Shown: one piece after another, positions 27,696-41,200 of the stretch
How positions within the stretch are numbered: the first letter of the stretch is position 1
Layout of the letters: each line of letters begins with the position of its first letter
Made by a program: the position numbers and the translations under genes
Assembly: GCF_001522545.3 (NCBI RefSeq)
Contig: NC_031779.1
Coordinates: 4,740,460-4,804,459, forward strand
Source: Parus major
Taxonomy: Eukaryota > Chordata > Aves > Passeriformes > Paridae
Reading direction: 5' to 3'
Length of the DNA: 64,000 nt
The notes under the pieces: model-generated
The model's database searches: none
The model's input: only the letters and a program-made list of their open reading frames with translations
What the model was told of the DNA's origin: nothing

Positions 27696-30660
27696 GCAAT
27701 CTTAATCTGACTCCTCTCTCTAAATATAAATCATTCTAAATCACTTCACTGTCTTTTAGTAGTAAACTACTGAAAATGCAGGTAATTTGATTGGGAAAAA
27801 ATCAACCTGTGTGTAAAAGTAGACTATACACTTAAACCTGTATAAGGCAAAGCAGCTATATGAGTCAAAACATAAACATAATTCTCTTCCTCTAACAGGA
27901 CATCACCTGCCATTTAAGTCAATAACCACTCTGATTATTTTAGACAAATTTCAGCGTGCATTTTCTTGTGCTTCAGTAACAAAGAAGTGTGTTTGCCCCA
28001 AAACCACCCTACTACAGCTAAATGTGAGAGCAGGTGTATTTGGTTCATATTGGGCTTAGAGTTTCATTACTGAAATAAAACAGGAATACTCCCAAGAAGT
28101 AAATACGTAAATAAACAATAATGCTGATGCAAATAAGAGGAATGCTGAGTCCACAGATGTATTATTAGCAGAGCATTAGTACTCACATTGCCTGAGACGT
28201 GTAGATAGTTGTGCATGCTGTAAATAATTCCCTGGCTGTCAAAATAGTACTGCACAAGATAATTGAACCCAGTGCAGGCAAAATGGCAAGAGCCACTTAA
28301 TTTTCTTTTAAAATCATGACTCATTCCTGAATCAGTGGACAGCTCTTAGATTTTAACTATCTGTTAAAGCAGTTGGGAAAAATCCTTTTCACTGGAAGAT
28401 TACTGATGACCTCTGTTCCTGTTGCCCTCATCTGAATTGGGGAGTGTGTATATACATATATGAGGCCTTTATCATACCTTTACATTTCCTTTTAGAGATT
28501 TCAAAGTATAGTTGTTTTGCCCCATTGACTTTAATATTGTTCTTGTAATTCTCCACAAAAATAACTTTTCTACCCTATTTTGGACTCTATAAGAACCTCC
28601 CAAGGAGCAACCAAAAGGAAATTTGCTTCAAAGTAAAATTTTGAATTCAGGTATGATCATGCAAACAACAAGCAGAATTTATTTAACCTTCAGGCAGCTG
28701 CTTAACCAAGTCGAAATTATTCATAGTCCATCAGCAATGATCAAGATGGAGAACCTAAATGAAGAAGTGCCTTTTCTTTTTGTTTTCCAGCCTTCCCTGC
28801 ACCCCCTGCCCCTTTTTTTTCTAAATGAAAGAACCATTGAGCTGGTAACAAGACTTGAAATGCCATGTCAGCTCAGCCAGCATGGTCAAGGAGCTCAGCT
28901 GTACAAGGGAAATAAAACTGTTACGTTATGACTGCCCTCCAATCAGTCACAGGGGTAATGATGTTTGGCTTTAGTCAGGTTATATGTCAGTAAATATACA
29001 TCTCTCAGACAGCCTTTAAGACAGCCTTAAGATGATGCTTATTGTTTCATATAGATAGGGGTCGGATGCTGATATATGATGGTCATAGGCCACTGAAATA
29101 AATTTCACAGCGTTCAGCAGATAAAGTTAATCTCAATAGAACAGAATGTGACTGGACTTTTGATAGAATGTTCATTTGAGAGTGATGGGCACAGTTTTCT
29201 CTGTTAGGTTTTGTGCAAATCACTCAAATGCAAGTTGGTTGTTTTTTCCCCCTACCTTGATTCTAAATTTGCTGCTACCTGAAGTGACCATTTCCATTTG
29301 GTCTTCAGTGTACAGTTGTAGCAACATCAAAAATTCTAGTTCATAAATAACACTGTGTTCACTCTGCTCACATATAAATCACTTTCAAAGGTAAGGGAAT
29401 CTCGGAGTTCTAAGTTCTGCCAATGAAATTTCAGTCATGTGTGGGTGATAACAGGAACTTTTGTCTCAGGAGCAAAGGACTGAGACAAGACTTTACCAAG
29501 AGAGACATTCTATACTTACGACTTTGTGAACCAAAATTTTACTCTAAACTTAGACAAATATTTTTTTAAGGGATTCTTTTTTATAATGGTATTTAAGCTT
29601 TCACTAAAGCTTACTGCTAAGGACTTCATATTATTTGCAAATATTGGATCACACCTTTCATTACTGTAGCTTGACATTAGACATTAAATTCACTAAGTCT
29701 CTCCATAGCATTTTTATAACATAAATGTTACAACAATCCATGTTATAAAAAGCAGAAGGTTCCCATTATACCAGCTTCTGCTCTCTTACTATTACCATTG
29801 CACAGAGTTAGAAAATGTAAAAATACAGCCTACATGAATGTCATGTAACACCTGTGCAATTAGACCAGAATTTGATACAGCCATGTGTTGTACTTACACC
29901 CTAAGTAAAAGATACTTTGGGTTTTAGACCATAATGCAGTGTCCATTTTTAAATTCAACAAAATTATGACTGTAGGCCTAAGGTTAAACTGAAGCACAAA
30001 GCTGCATTTTGGTGTCAGAGCCTTTAATCTAGATCTAGAATAACAGAAGTGTTTTAATTTAATTTAGTAGTGGGATTTATTAGTAGGATTTATCAGAGCA
30101 AATGCTTGATCCTGAAGTTTTATTTTGTGTTTAAATTGTTAAATATCAATTAAATTAATGGAAAATTGGTCTGGGTAAAGACAAAAGTGGAAAAACAACA
30201 GGTAATGTCTATAATTTAAGGCAGATATTGTTGATAAGTTGATTGTATATCTAGCTTTCAATGATAACCTTTGTTGATGTTGCTTCACCAGTTGTTTTTT
30301 TTAAGTTGTTGCAGTCAATAGATAAGTTAAACTCAGAAACTGTAATATTTATACTATAGCTGTTTAAGTTTAGTTTAAAAGTTTCCTTGATTTGGATAGG
30401 GATCAGTACAAATTTTTTTTTACACTGATAAAACAAATTCTCAATGAAGGAAACACAAATCCTTCAAAGTCTTTAAAAGCACCTTTTAAATCACTGTACT
30501 TTCATGTATGCCAAAATTTTTGCTGGCATGATATCAGAAAACAAGTCACAGCCTGTTGTGTAACTACCTTGGTGTGATGGATCAGTATAGATTATTACAT
30601 CTTTTCTGTTACAGATTCTTCAGCCTAGTGATCCATAGAGAACCATGGAAATAAATAATT

Positions 30661-30715
30661 AGATATTTAATAAATTAAAAAATTATAATATATATATATA
30701 TAATAAATAAATATT
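30661..30715. repeat. TA-rich simple repeat
   Basis: An (AT)n run flanked by TAAATAAA-like text in AT-rich intergenic DNA. Low complexity only. Confidence 0.7.
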
Positions 30716-33700
30716 TGCATTGTTTGTCAAAAAATATTTTTAAAGAAGAAAACAAAAACCTTTCCAGCTGGTATTTCAAAGTATAGTCTTTTCCAACACA
30801 AAGATACCCTCAAGAACTACTAACATCATTCTTTAACTAGTAATCTAATTGTTAAAACTCCTAATGTAATTGTTTAACATTTTATAATAGGTTACCTAAG
30901 AACTACACCGATGCCCTGAAAATTGAAAGCAAATGTATTATCTGCATTAAAAAAGTATTTATTAATGTAATAAATTACTAAGTTTTCATAAATGATCTGG
31001 TAGTAAAAGTTTGAATCCATCCAAAAATTATTAATGTAGCATTTTAGGCTGATAAATGAGATTTCAGCAATATCTCTGTATGGAATTCTGGATTAAGCTT
31101 TTTCTACTTATATCTTCACTGAACAGATTTTCAACCCTAGTACATAAAGTGTATTTTTCTTATTTTTCTTACCAGGGCTTAACAAACTACAGTTTATTCC
31201 CATATGGGGGGTTGGGGAGAAAAGAGAAGTATTTTATTACTGCACTGCATACCCAGTGTTCAGACACCCTTTAAAATGTTGATGTGGGTTTTTTTTGTGT
31301 TCATACAACGAAGGCAGATTTTGTGCCATCACTGGAAGGTACTCTGGGAGTAACATTTCATAGTCTCTACTTCCAAACATGCAGCAGATAGCAATTTGTT
31401 AGCTAGTTAACACAGAAGTCAATCAAATCACAGCAGGCTAGAGCCAAGACAGATATGCCAACACTCTTCTGCCAAGCTGTCCATTGCAAATGCAGTGACT
31501 GACGTATGGATTGACGTATCTCATGCCTATGGAGATCGACACCTGCAGCATTAAAAGGAGGCATTTCCATGGGTTACTCCACAAATTCAGTGTGACTGGT
31601 TTTAATACATTCACTGCACTGAATTCTTCTGCAGTCTCTGCTAAAGAATAAATTATGAAGGCTGAATGATGATTCTCAGCAATCATTTCCTAGGCTATCT
31701 TTGCAATGAGAGCCAACTGTACTACAAGACACAATTTCTGATTTTTGCTTTTAATGTCTAGTGGTCCGTGGCAATTGGCATAGATTTGGCTTTGAAAAAA
31801 ACACTATTAAAACATTCCAAATGGAGCACTGAAAAATACAAGTAGATGTAAACTGCAGTCTTTAATCAAATAGCTATCACTGTGCACACAAATAATCTGT
31901 AGGAATTTAATGGTTTTCTAGAACTGACCTCTATTTTTCTTATACTTGGTTGCTGAAACATAGAAGTATTTCTCTTAATTAAGACAAATTATTCTGATAT
32001 TTTCCATAGGCACAGTTTCTGAAGGCAATATAGCATTAGTTTTTTGAGATATTTGTCTTTTCTTATAGAAAGTGTTTCATCATTCTCAGAGAAGCTCCCT
32101 GTGTAGCTCCCAATGAAGCTTCACAAACATTTAAATCCCCTGCTGGAGGGGAGGTGGATTTAGCTGTGAGTCAACATACTTTTTAAACCTCACTACAAAA
32201 AAAGAACACCAAAAAAACCAAACAGAAAAACCCCACCCACCACTATTTTTAATCAACTGTGCTCCTAAGTATGATTAACAGGAAGATTTCTCTTACAGCA
32301 TTACAAGGAATAATTAAGCTGTAAATGTAGTCTCTGTTTGCCAAGTGGGAAACAATATTTTTACCACAGGCTTCCCCCACCTCAACTTTATCCATCTAGA
32401 TAAACATAATTAAGTAGTGGATGATGGTTTGTTAGCATTTTATTACATCTGTTTGCAAGGGCATTAAGAATAATCATAAAATGCACAACAAATGTTATAG
32501 GTATTGAGGTTTTCAGCAGTAGAAAACGTGACTTTTTAAAATCTGGACTGGAAACATGTACTCCTACAAATTAACTATTTCTCTATGCAGAACAGCCATT
32601 GAGACACTGCTTAGCTGATTTACATACACTAATTGCTAGTTCCTATTAAGCACTGAGTGGTCACTCATATTTTCATACAGCATATTCATAGTTTCAGATA
32701 GCAGTTATTCACAAGTAGAAAGTAACATTAAATTTGCTTTAGATTTTAGCAATGAAATCAAATTATCCTTTTGTTTAGGATCCTGTTTGCTGCTTTGCTA
32801 TTCAAACAAAATTACCTAGTGAAGCTGTCAAAATTTGCAATATTCTGTATGTGTATATTATGTGGATGTATGTGTAAAGCTATATAATGGTGAAAGTTTC
32901 AAATAGACAGGAATGGAATTTTTTTTTCCTGCACTTTGGCTAAATCACATGATTAAAATGTCTCTACCTGAGTCATTTATCTGGCTAATAACACTTGCCA
33001 TTTAAAAATTTCTTAATTTTTCAAAACTGAAATACTACAGCCATCACAGTGCCTTTCCTTTCTTTTACAGAATTCTTGATTCTCTACATAGATAGTTTAA
33101 TTTTCTAGAAAATAAAAAAAAAAATTAAAAAAAAGGCAAGAGAAACAGGTTTTATACCTCTGTTTAATTCTTTGTGTTTTGAGGAGTATGTTCAGAGACA
33201 AGAGGGCCTTGGTGCTCTTGCTGAAGGTACAAGCTTATAATATCTGATGGAAAGTAGCATTAATACCCTGCCATAAGAAGGTGACAAATGCAGACTTTAG
33301 AAAATGCTTTTTAAGTCAATTACTACTTCAGTTATACCACTGAAGAGGCACAGAACTTCCACTACTGGGATTTCAAAAGAAACACCAATTTATTCCAGGA
33401 AGCTACTGATTTTCAGAGTCTCACATGCAGCCTAAGGTCCTAATTCTGCTTGTGCTGTGTTTCTACTGACTCCAGTAAGGGCACACCAGAGTCCATGAGG
33501 CCATAATTAAGGAGGAAGGGCAAAGCACCTAACAGGAACACTCTAAATTTAGGACATAATTGTCAAGTATTTCTGAATAGTTTTGATGATAAATATTGCC
33601 CTGTATAAAGCAAAATAGTTAACTCAATCTGATCAATATAATTAGTTCTTTTTTTACTCTGTGTGTCTTTGTAACAGTTATTTGTTCATTCATACTTCTA

Positions 33701-34330
33701 ATGTTAATTACTATTAGTTATTAGCTTGAGCTAATTCATTATTTCATCAATTCATTGAACATTTCATCCCAAAAAGATGTGTAAAAGTGCATTGATGTTG
33801 TCCTTCTGAAATGCTCATGTGGTAGTGTAAAGAGTATAAATCATTTCTGTGAGCCAAAATGTCATTTACTGCTATCAGAAGGCAAGTTAACAATATTACA
33901 ACTTTGTTGAAATTTGAATGCATTCCACGTTCTATTTTTTTTAATAAGAACTGTAAATAACAGGCCATTTTGAAGTGTAATAAATGATCCTTTCCAAAGT
34001 CTAATGATAGCTTACTTTAGTTACAGCCATTCTTTTATAGCAATAGACAGCTTTAAAAAATCATTCTTGCTGCATACACATAATTTTAAGGAGCTGGCAT
34101 AAAGTTTTGGAGCTATTCCATTCATTTAATTGACACAGGTATGGCAAGTTCTAGGAGTATCTTTGATGGCCTAAATCTCATTTTACACAAAAAGCTGCCT
34201 TATCTACTGTGTTTTGCACGTAGTATTTTCTTCCCAGGTATTTCGTATTCTAGAGATTTCCTTTCTACTTAGGGTATTTCTTATCCTCATTGATCAAACT
34301 CATCAATCAGAGGCTAAAGATTTAGTGTGC

Positions 34331-34372
34331 AAATTTGGTATGATTAATTTGGTATGACCTGATTTGGTATGT
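34331..34372. repeat. Three spaced copies of ATTTGGTATG
   Basis: The 10-mer ATTTGGTATG occurs three times within about 40 bp, with short differing spacers. It may be a small local duplication or a clustered binding site; nothing else identifies it. Confidence 0.5.
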
Positions 34373-37300
34373 TTAAAAAAATAAGATAAAAAAAATTAAG
34401 GAAGAATCTATTAAAAACTTTCCTATGAATTTCAAATCTCTGAAGAATATATTTTCCAGATATTAACTGGAATCCTAAAGAGTAATATTTAATTTTTTTA
34501 AATTAAGTAAAGCACCAATTCCTACTTAATCACTCAGATTTGGAAGTTGCAAATTAAAAAACACATCAAGACTTGCTATACAATTGAGAGGTCAAAATAA
34601 TGCAGCATATTATTAGCATTAACTACAGCATTATAGTATTCTTTACCTACATACCAGCATATAGCTATTTTCAAGTGAACTAAGCTTCAAATGTTCTGAA
34701 AAAAATACAAAAATAGAGTAGAAAAACCAAGTCTCCTTCAAAGAAATCCATGTATTTTTCTGGCTCTGGTGAGGCTGTGACTATTGTTTGAAAGCAAAAA
34801 GATAAAAAATACTACATGTATTAATGCATCATGAAAATAAATGATAGTATAAAATTCAGTTTGAAACCAAAAATATCTGGCATGGAAGAAGAACATAAAT
34901 GTTTTTTTATTATTAAAAAAAATTGTTTTGACTGCTTGTTTTTCCTGCTCTTAGTACGGCACTAAAAATGCTCCATCACCACAGTATGTGAGCACGTTAT
35001 ATGGAGACTACAGCCATGGAAAACTCTCCAATTGGAGTTGTGTCTGAGGGGAAAAAAAGAATGAAAATTATTTGTCCTGAGCAGGTGGGGTTTTTTTCTT
35101 CAAATTTTGTGGGTAGTCACATTTATTCTTGAAGACAAAGATGTGACATTCTTGCTTCCCACCTTTGTTCTACAAGTCAATCATCAGCTGGCACAGCCTT
35201 CATTGTCCTTTCTGCACCACTTTATTTTTTTATAAAGTGTAACTTTTCATGGTAACTGAAAAGATGAAAAGCTGTTTCTGGAATAAACAGCAACACAAAC
35301 CAGCCAATTCTGCACTGCATAATGGGATTTTAATGTATTCTTCTTGTTGGCATAGTGTATTTCTGTGATAATTTTATGTGACAGCATAATTAAACTGGAA
35401 AACAATTCCCATTTCCTATGTATTTTATCTATTTATCATAATTTATTTCTTTACTTTCTTGTTCTGCTATAAATATTATTGTAAGGAGAGTTAAATAAGT
35501 TAAACCAATGCAATTACTTTTGCAGATTGAAATTAACTTCATATATCAATTAATACTGGTTTGTATACAGCACCTACTACAAATACAGCCCTGTACAAAT
35601 AAATGCATTTGTTGCAGTATATTTATAGTGTCACTATGGTTTCCATGTTTGCACTCCTTTTGACTAATGTTCTATATGTTAAAACTTGACATTTTAACAG
35701 TATTTTCAAACAATTTCATTCATTATCAAATAACCATTTATTACATTGTGGCAATTTCAAACCGTTTACTGGACTCTCTAGACATTGCTAAACAATGATT
35801 TATCAAGGAGCGTGCAAATTTTACTGCTTATCACAGCAAATGCAAAAAGTAACATTAAATACTGACTTGACAACAGCCCTGACTAAATTATTTCATTTTT
35901 TTAATCTTGATGAGTCATAGTTAGTCATAGCAGTTTGTAAATGCACTGTAAATTAAGGCAAATATTCTAGATTGCTCCATTATATGCAGTTCTTTCTGGT
36001 TTACTCAATTCTTTTGCATGCCTGAAGGATAAATTGAAGACTGTGGGACACAACAGATGCATCTCTTACTGTCTTTCTATTTTCTTATGGCGCTTATGAT
36101 ACCCCAACATTGTCCTGACAGTGCTTTTCACATTTCACTTGACCATGAATCTAACAAAATTCACCTCTAGCCAACTCTGTTTTGATTTTTGCTTTCCTAG
36201 AGTGAATAGCAGTGAGGCAAATGATTTTCAGTTCTGTTTTCAAGAAAAATCTCCTCCTCCCAAATATTCTAGCCAATAAGTAGAACTGGTTGAATTTTCT
36301 ATGTGAACACGTGGCTGCAAAATGCTGCTCTCCTAACAGCATTCCTTATCTCCTTGTAGAATTTGAGATCCACTCTATGTCTGTGAGAACCAAGTGATAC
36401 CTACAAATGACAATTAGGTCCCTGCAAGCACTTAGGTGTGAACTTTACAAGAAACAGTATTTGAGAGAGATATCCCCATTCTCAGAGGTCTCATTAATTG
36501 CAGAGCTCACACATTCAGCTCAACACAAAGTAAATTGAAAGGCTTAAATATTCCAGAGGATATTCATGGAAGGAGTTTCAAGGACTTGGGAATACTCCTT
36601 ATTTGTGGGGTTCATACGCAGAGTAAAGCTGAACAAATATTATTAACACTGAATTTAAATTATCCCTATGATCCCTAAATCAATAGTTTGGCATTGTTGG
36701 TTGATGCTACAATAACATTAAATAGCTCCAGAGAAAGCCAAGGCTTCACTGTGCAAAACTAACAAAACTAACAGCTTAACATCGTCCTACACAGAAGAAT
36801 TTATAGTCTGCACTGTTGGTTTGTGAATTGAGGTAATAAGGAACCTCAGAGCAGATTGGATCTTCCTTGGCCAAGGTCACAAAAAGAGCAGAACTGAAAA
36901 CTACACACAGATTTTCCACGTCAGTCTTAATTTCAAAGGCATACAAAAGGTTTTGATTCATTATCCCCAATTCAGGAGTGGATATGAGGAGCCCTTGTTC
37001 TCTCCATACTAGAACCAGCAAAGACAGCTTTGACTCATTAACCTAATAATGTAGCCATTTGATTTAAATTGCCACAACTTTGAGCTGGTTCTTCTAAGAG
37101 AGGCTGTAAACTGTGGTAGAGGAGAAGCAGCCAACTTTCTGCTCTGCACCCTGTGTCATAGGAGGGCAACTTCTGCCCGAAAGGTGTAGTTGAGCTGGGG
37201 CACTTCGATAGCCAGCGCTGCAACAGCCAAGGTGCAGCACAAACTGGGGCCTTTATAGCTTTGGAAAGGTAAAATCTTGTTTGCTTGCTGAAGATCTTAC

Positions 37301-38184
37301 AACCCCCAGCATAAGTACTTCAGTTCTTTAATTTTACCCATGCATCTCTGGTATGTTTAGCCCTAGCACCTCAAAGCTTGGCCATTTTCTGTGATGTCAG
37401 TAAGTAATGTTTGGGGTTTTGGGGGGATGGACTGCTTTCTTGAGGTTTTATGTTTGTTTGGTTTTTGGTCACCAGCTCTACTAATGTTCTCTGAGAATCC
37501 TGTTACACTAGTAGGGTATAACTAAGCCCAAAGTATGTTTACAGAGTACACAAGGAATGTTCATCCAAAAGCAGTAAAAAAATATAATTAATTTTACCCC
37601 AGCAGAACTGCTTACTTGTCTTCTCAAGTTTAACAGATAATTCCTAAAAATTATTCATCCATTCCTCAATCTCAGCAATTCTAAACACGCTGCTACTTTA
37701 AACAAAACTGCCACTGAATTCAGGGTGGCTAGATCAGGCACAAAAAGAAGTTTTGACTTGAACCAGTCATTTAAGTGACGCCAGAATGAATGATCCATTG
37801 TATCAATGTCCCTGCCTATTAAAAAAAACAAAAAAAAATTGTCTTAGAAAATGAAAGTGTTTGAGGACCTTGAGCAGTCAGGAGTAAGCATTTAATCACT
37901 GGAGAAACTGAAGCTAAATTCAATCCCAGGACAGAGCAGAGGGGCTGCTCAGAATCAGGTACCTCAAATTACAACACTTTGGGCACAGATGTAACACTGT
38001 GACCCCTCTCCAGTGACCTTAATGTAAGTACAAGTGTATTTACTTTCTTTTCTTCTGGTCAGTCTAAATGACAAACTCCGAGGATTTTCAGGTACTTTGA
38101 GATCCAACTCTTGTGGATCTAGGAATTGATCCTAAAATGGCTGGTCTTGTTAATCCATTCCAGCCTCCTTTTCTCCACTAGTTT

Positions 38185-38226
38185 GCCTACTGGAGATTGC
38201 CTACTGGAGATTACCTACTGGAGATG
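38185..38226. repeat. Three tandem 14-bp units (GCCTACTGGAGATT)
   Basis: Two perfect units (38,185-38,198 and 38,199-38,212) and a third with two changes at its ends (38,213-38,226) lie head to tail. It is a short minisatellite-like array; copy number could be polymorphic. No function is evident. Confidence 0.85.
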
Positions 38227-41200
38227 ACCAGTTTCCGCTGGTCAGATTAATCATCTGACTTTTTTTTCCCCTATCCCTATGAAATCAAGCTTGACGGGAA
38301 TTTTTGAGTGGGTTTTGTTTTGTTTTTTGTTTTTGTTGTATTTTGTGATAGACTTCCTATGTTACAATCCATGGAGCTTCAGCAACCAGCAGCTATCAAG
38401 CGCCTGATAAGGTCTGATTAAGGTAAATTTGGTTTTTAATATCATCAGGGTTAACAGCACTCCCTCTTAGAACAGAGAAATAGAGTTATTCTCTGTGGCC
38501 AGCAGCCTGGGCATGAGGAAGGAAGTCATCAAGGCAAGCTTTCTTCACTTAAGGAGATATTATACAAAACATTAAACTCAATGAGGGTATCTGTCAAAAT
38601 CTAAGAGACTTCATCTCTACTGTTATTTACCTTCCATTATGGATTAATTTGACACTAATTGCAAAAATGATTTAATTTAGCCAATCTTCAAAAAATACTG
38701 CTTGAAAATTAAAATTAACGGCCAGGATAAAATCCAAGTATTCTACCTGAATAAAAGCTTGGACACGAAGGGCCTGATGCAGAAAGCTTAGATAGAAATT
38801 ACCTCAAAAAATTGCATTTAATACGTGAAGCAACAGAGAACTGAAAACGAATTTAAAGAAGAACATGACACTTATCAGTGGAGGTAAAGCCAAAGTTTTG
38901 TACTAATGGAGAAGCATGGCAAAATAACAAATTTGGAGCATTTTAGCTCTAAAAAGAACTTTGATACTATATTTTTTTACATCTAAAAAATCTCAAATAT
39001 ATTTTTAGTTACACACTTTCAGTTATCCAAAAAGCAGAACCCAGTAAATCAAGTACTTATCAGCTGTGTACTGGACAAAGCAGAGGACGTGATTTTTAGA
39101 AGCAGTTTTGTAGTTCAAAAGTCAAATTTGTACCAGCAAAATAATCACAGCTTTCTGATGTTCTTCTAAATTCCTGTTTCTGATAAAGGCATTGTGTAAC
39201 ATGACAGATTCTCGTCTGTACCAGATGGCACAAGTCCCTGAAGAATGGTGTGCCAGCTGTTCACAGGCAGAACACAACACACTCCAAGCACACTTGCTCT
39301 CTCCTCTCACTGTGCGCCCGGCACAGCAAGGCTGTGCTGGCACTGGCACTGGAGAGCATTCAGAGCAGCAGAGCCTGGGTGTCACAGGCTCTGTGTAGCA
39401 CATGTGGGACAGCTCACAGCTCCATAACTTGTGCCTCTGCTATGAGTTTGTTCCCCTGCATTGCTTTCCCCTGCTAAGTTTGGCCAAGACAGTCTCCTGA
39501 GTCAGCTGGGCCTGCCTTGTCCATGAGGTCCAGCAAACAGAGTGTGATTTCCTTCCTCCCATTTGCATTAAACAAAAGGATGCCATTCCAACATCTTCCC
39601 CATGCCACCAGACTCGCCTTGCTCTGCAGTACAGTGGGAAACCCAACTGCCCCAGACTGCTTCCCTTGCGCTCCTGTGTGCCTACTTAATGTAATTAGCA
39701 ATGTGTACAGCTTGCAAGGGAGAATAAGGTTGATTCTACCACATGGTTAATTAAGACATTACAGTTAGCTATTTGCTAGGCAGACTCAGGGGAGTAGTAA
39801 TACGATATGGAGTCTTTTACCTTAAGTTCAACTATTCTTACCCCCAAATTCCCAGGTAGTGATCAGTAATTTCTCATTAACCCTGACATAAGCTGAATCC
39901 AACTCCACTCAGGCATGTGGATGAGTTCTGAGCACATGTCTGTCAACAAGAAGTGTCAGTATCTCTGATAATTAAATTTCAAAGTCAAGAACCCCACTGC
40001 TGTGAGTGAGCAGCAGAAGTTGATGTTTCCCTGCAGCATTGTTTTAACTCCTCTTTGTTGTTGTTGCCATCTCCAAACTCAACAACTATCATAAGCTGTC
40101 ATAATATCAGCAGATACAGATTTATGTTTTTGAAGGCTACAAATTTACTATTGTTCTTAGGTTCCCTAGCGAGACAAACAATAAATAGTAATACCGCATA
40201 AAAGTTGGAAAAACATAGTTTAAAAAATACCTAATCCAACACCTAAATTATAATGAATCTCCAAGAGGCCCCTAATTTCATGATCCTACCTGCACTGCCA
40301 AGAATGTAAAGAATCATTGGCTCTTGACATCATCCTCTTGCCAAAGGGCAATTACCTATTCTGTATGCATTGCCTTAATCATGTCGTGTCCCATAAATTT
40401 GCATGTCTCCCAAGGAAGCACAGTGCATTGCCAGCAGCCTGATAGGCCAGATCAAAACAATTTCCTGGTGTGTGTTTACATCAGCTTTTGGCTTCTGAGC
40501 TGCTTTAGCTGTAGTTGCTCTGCAAAACAGCACACATTCTCTCTCTCTCTCTGAACTGAGCTGCATCAGGGATAGAGGGGGGAGTAAGCAGAATCTGGAT
40601 GCATCATCCTTACCAGAACTGAGCAATGCTTTCTAGATTAATGAACTGCAAATCAGCTCCACAAATGAAACCACATGCTAGAGATAAACACAGTCCTCTG
40701 AGATGGGCTTGTTGTCACAGTCAGAGAAGGAGAGAGAGCACACACACACGTGTGACGAGGGGCGTAATGAATGCCAGCTTCCCTCCCGCCTCTCTGGGAT
40801 ATGTGAGGATGACAAACTCTCTGAGGAACAATTCCTTTGACTGGTTCGTTGAGGAAAGGAAACTTGTCATGCTGCCAAGAATAAAACTGCTCCTGGGCTT
40901 AGTTTTGAATTTTATAAAGTGAATAAGTGAAAAATGTATACACATTCACTTCAGACCCAAGTCATGAATAATTGAAAGAATATATAATTGTACCCAGTTT
41001 TCCCCTCAAGCTCAGCCACCAAAGATATCTTCTGTCCATGTAACAGTGTACTTCATGTGTTTTGTGGTTTTTTCCAGGAGCTGTTGGAAGCAAGCTGAAC
41101 TGAATGCATCCTGCATGCAGGTAGAAATAACAGCCTACCATCGGAGCACACAGAAACGCAAATGGAGAGCTCAACTCTTTCATATCAAGGAAGAGGCAGA

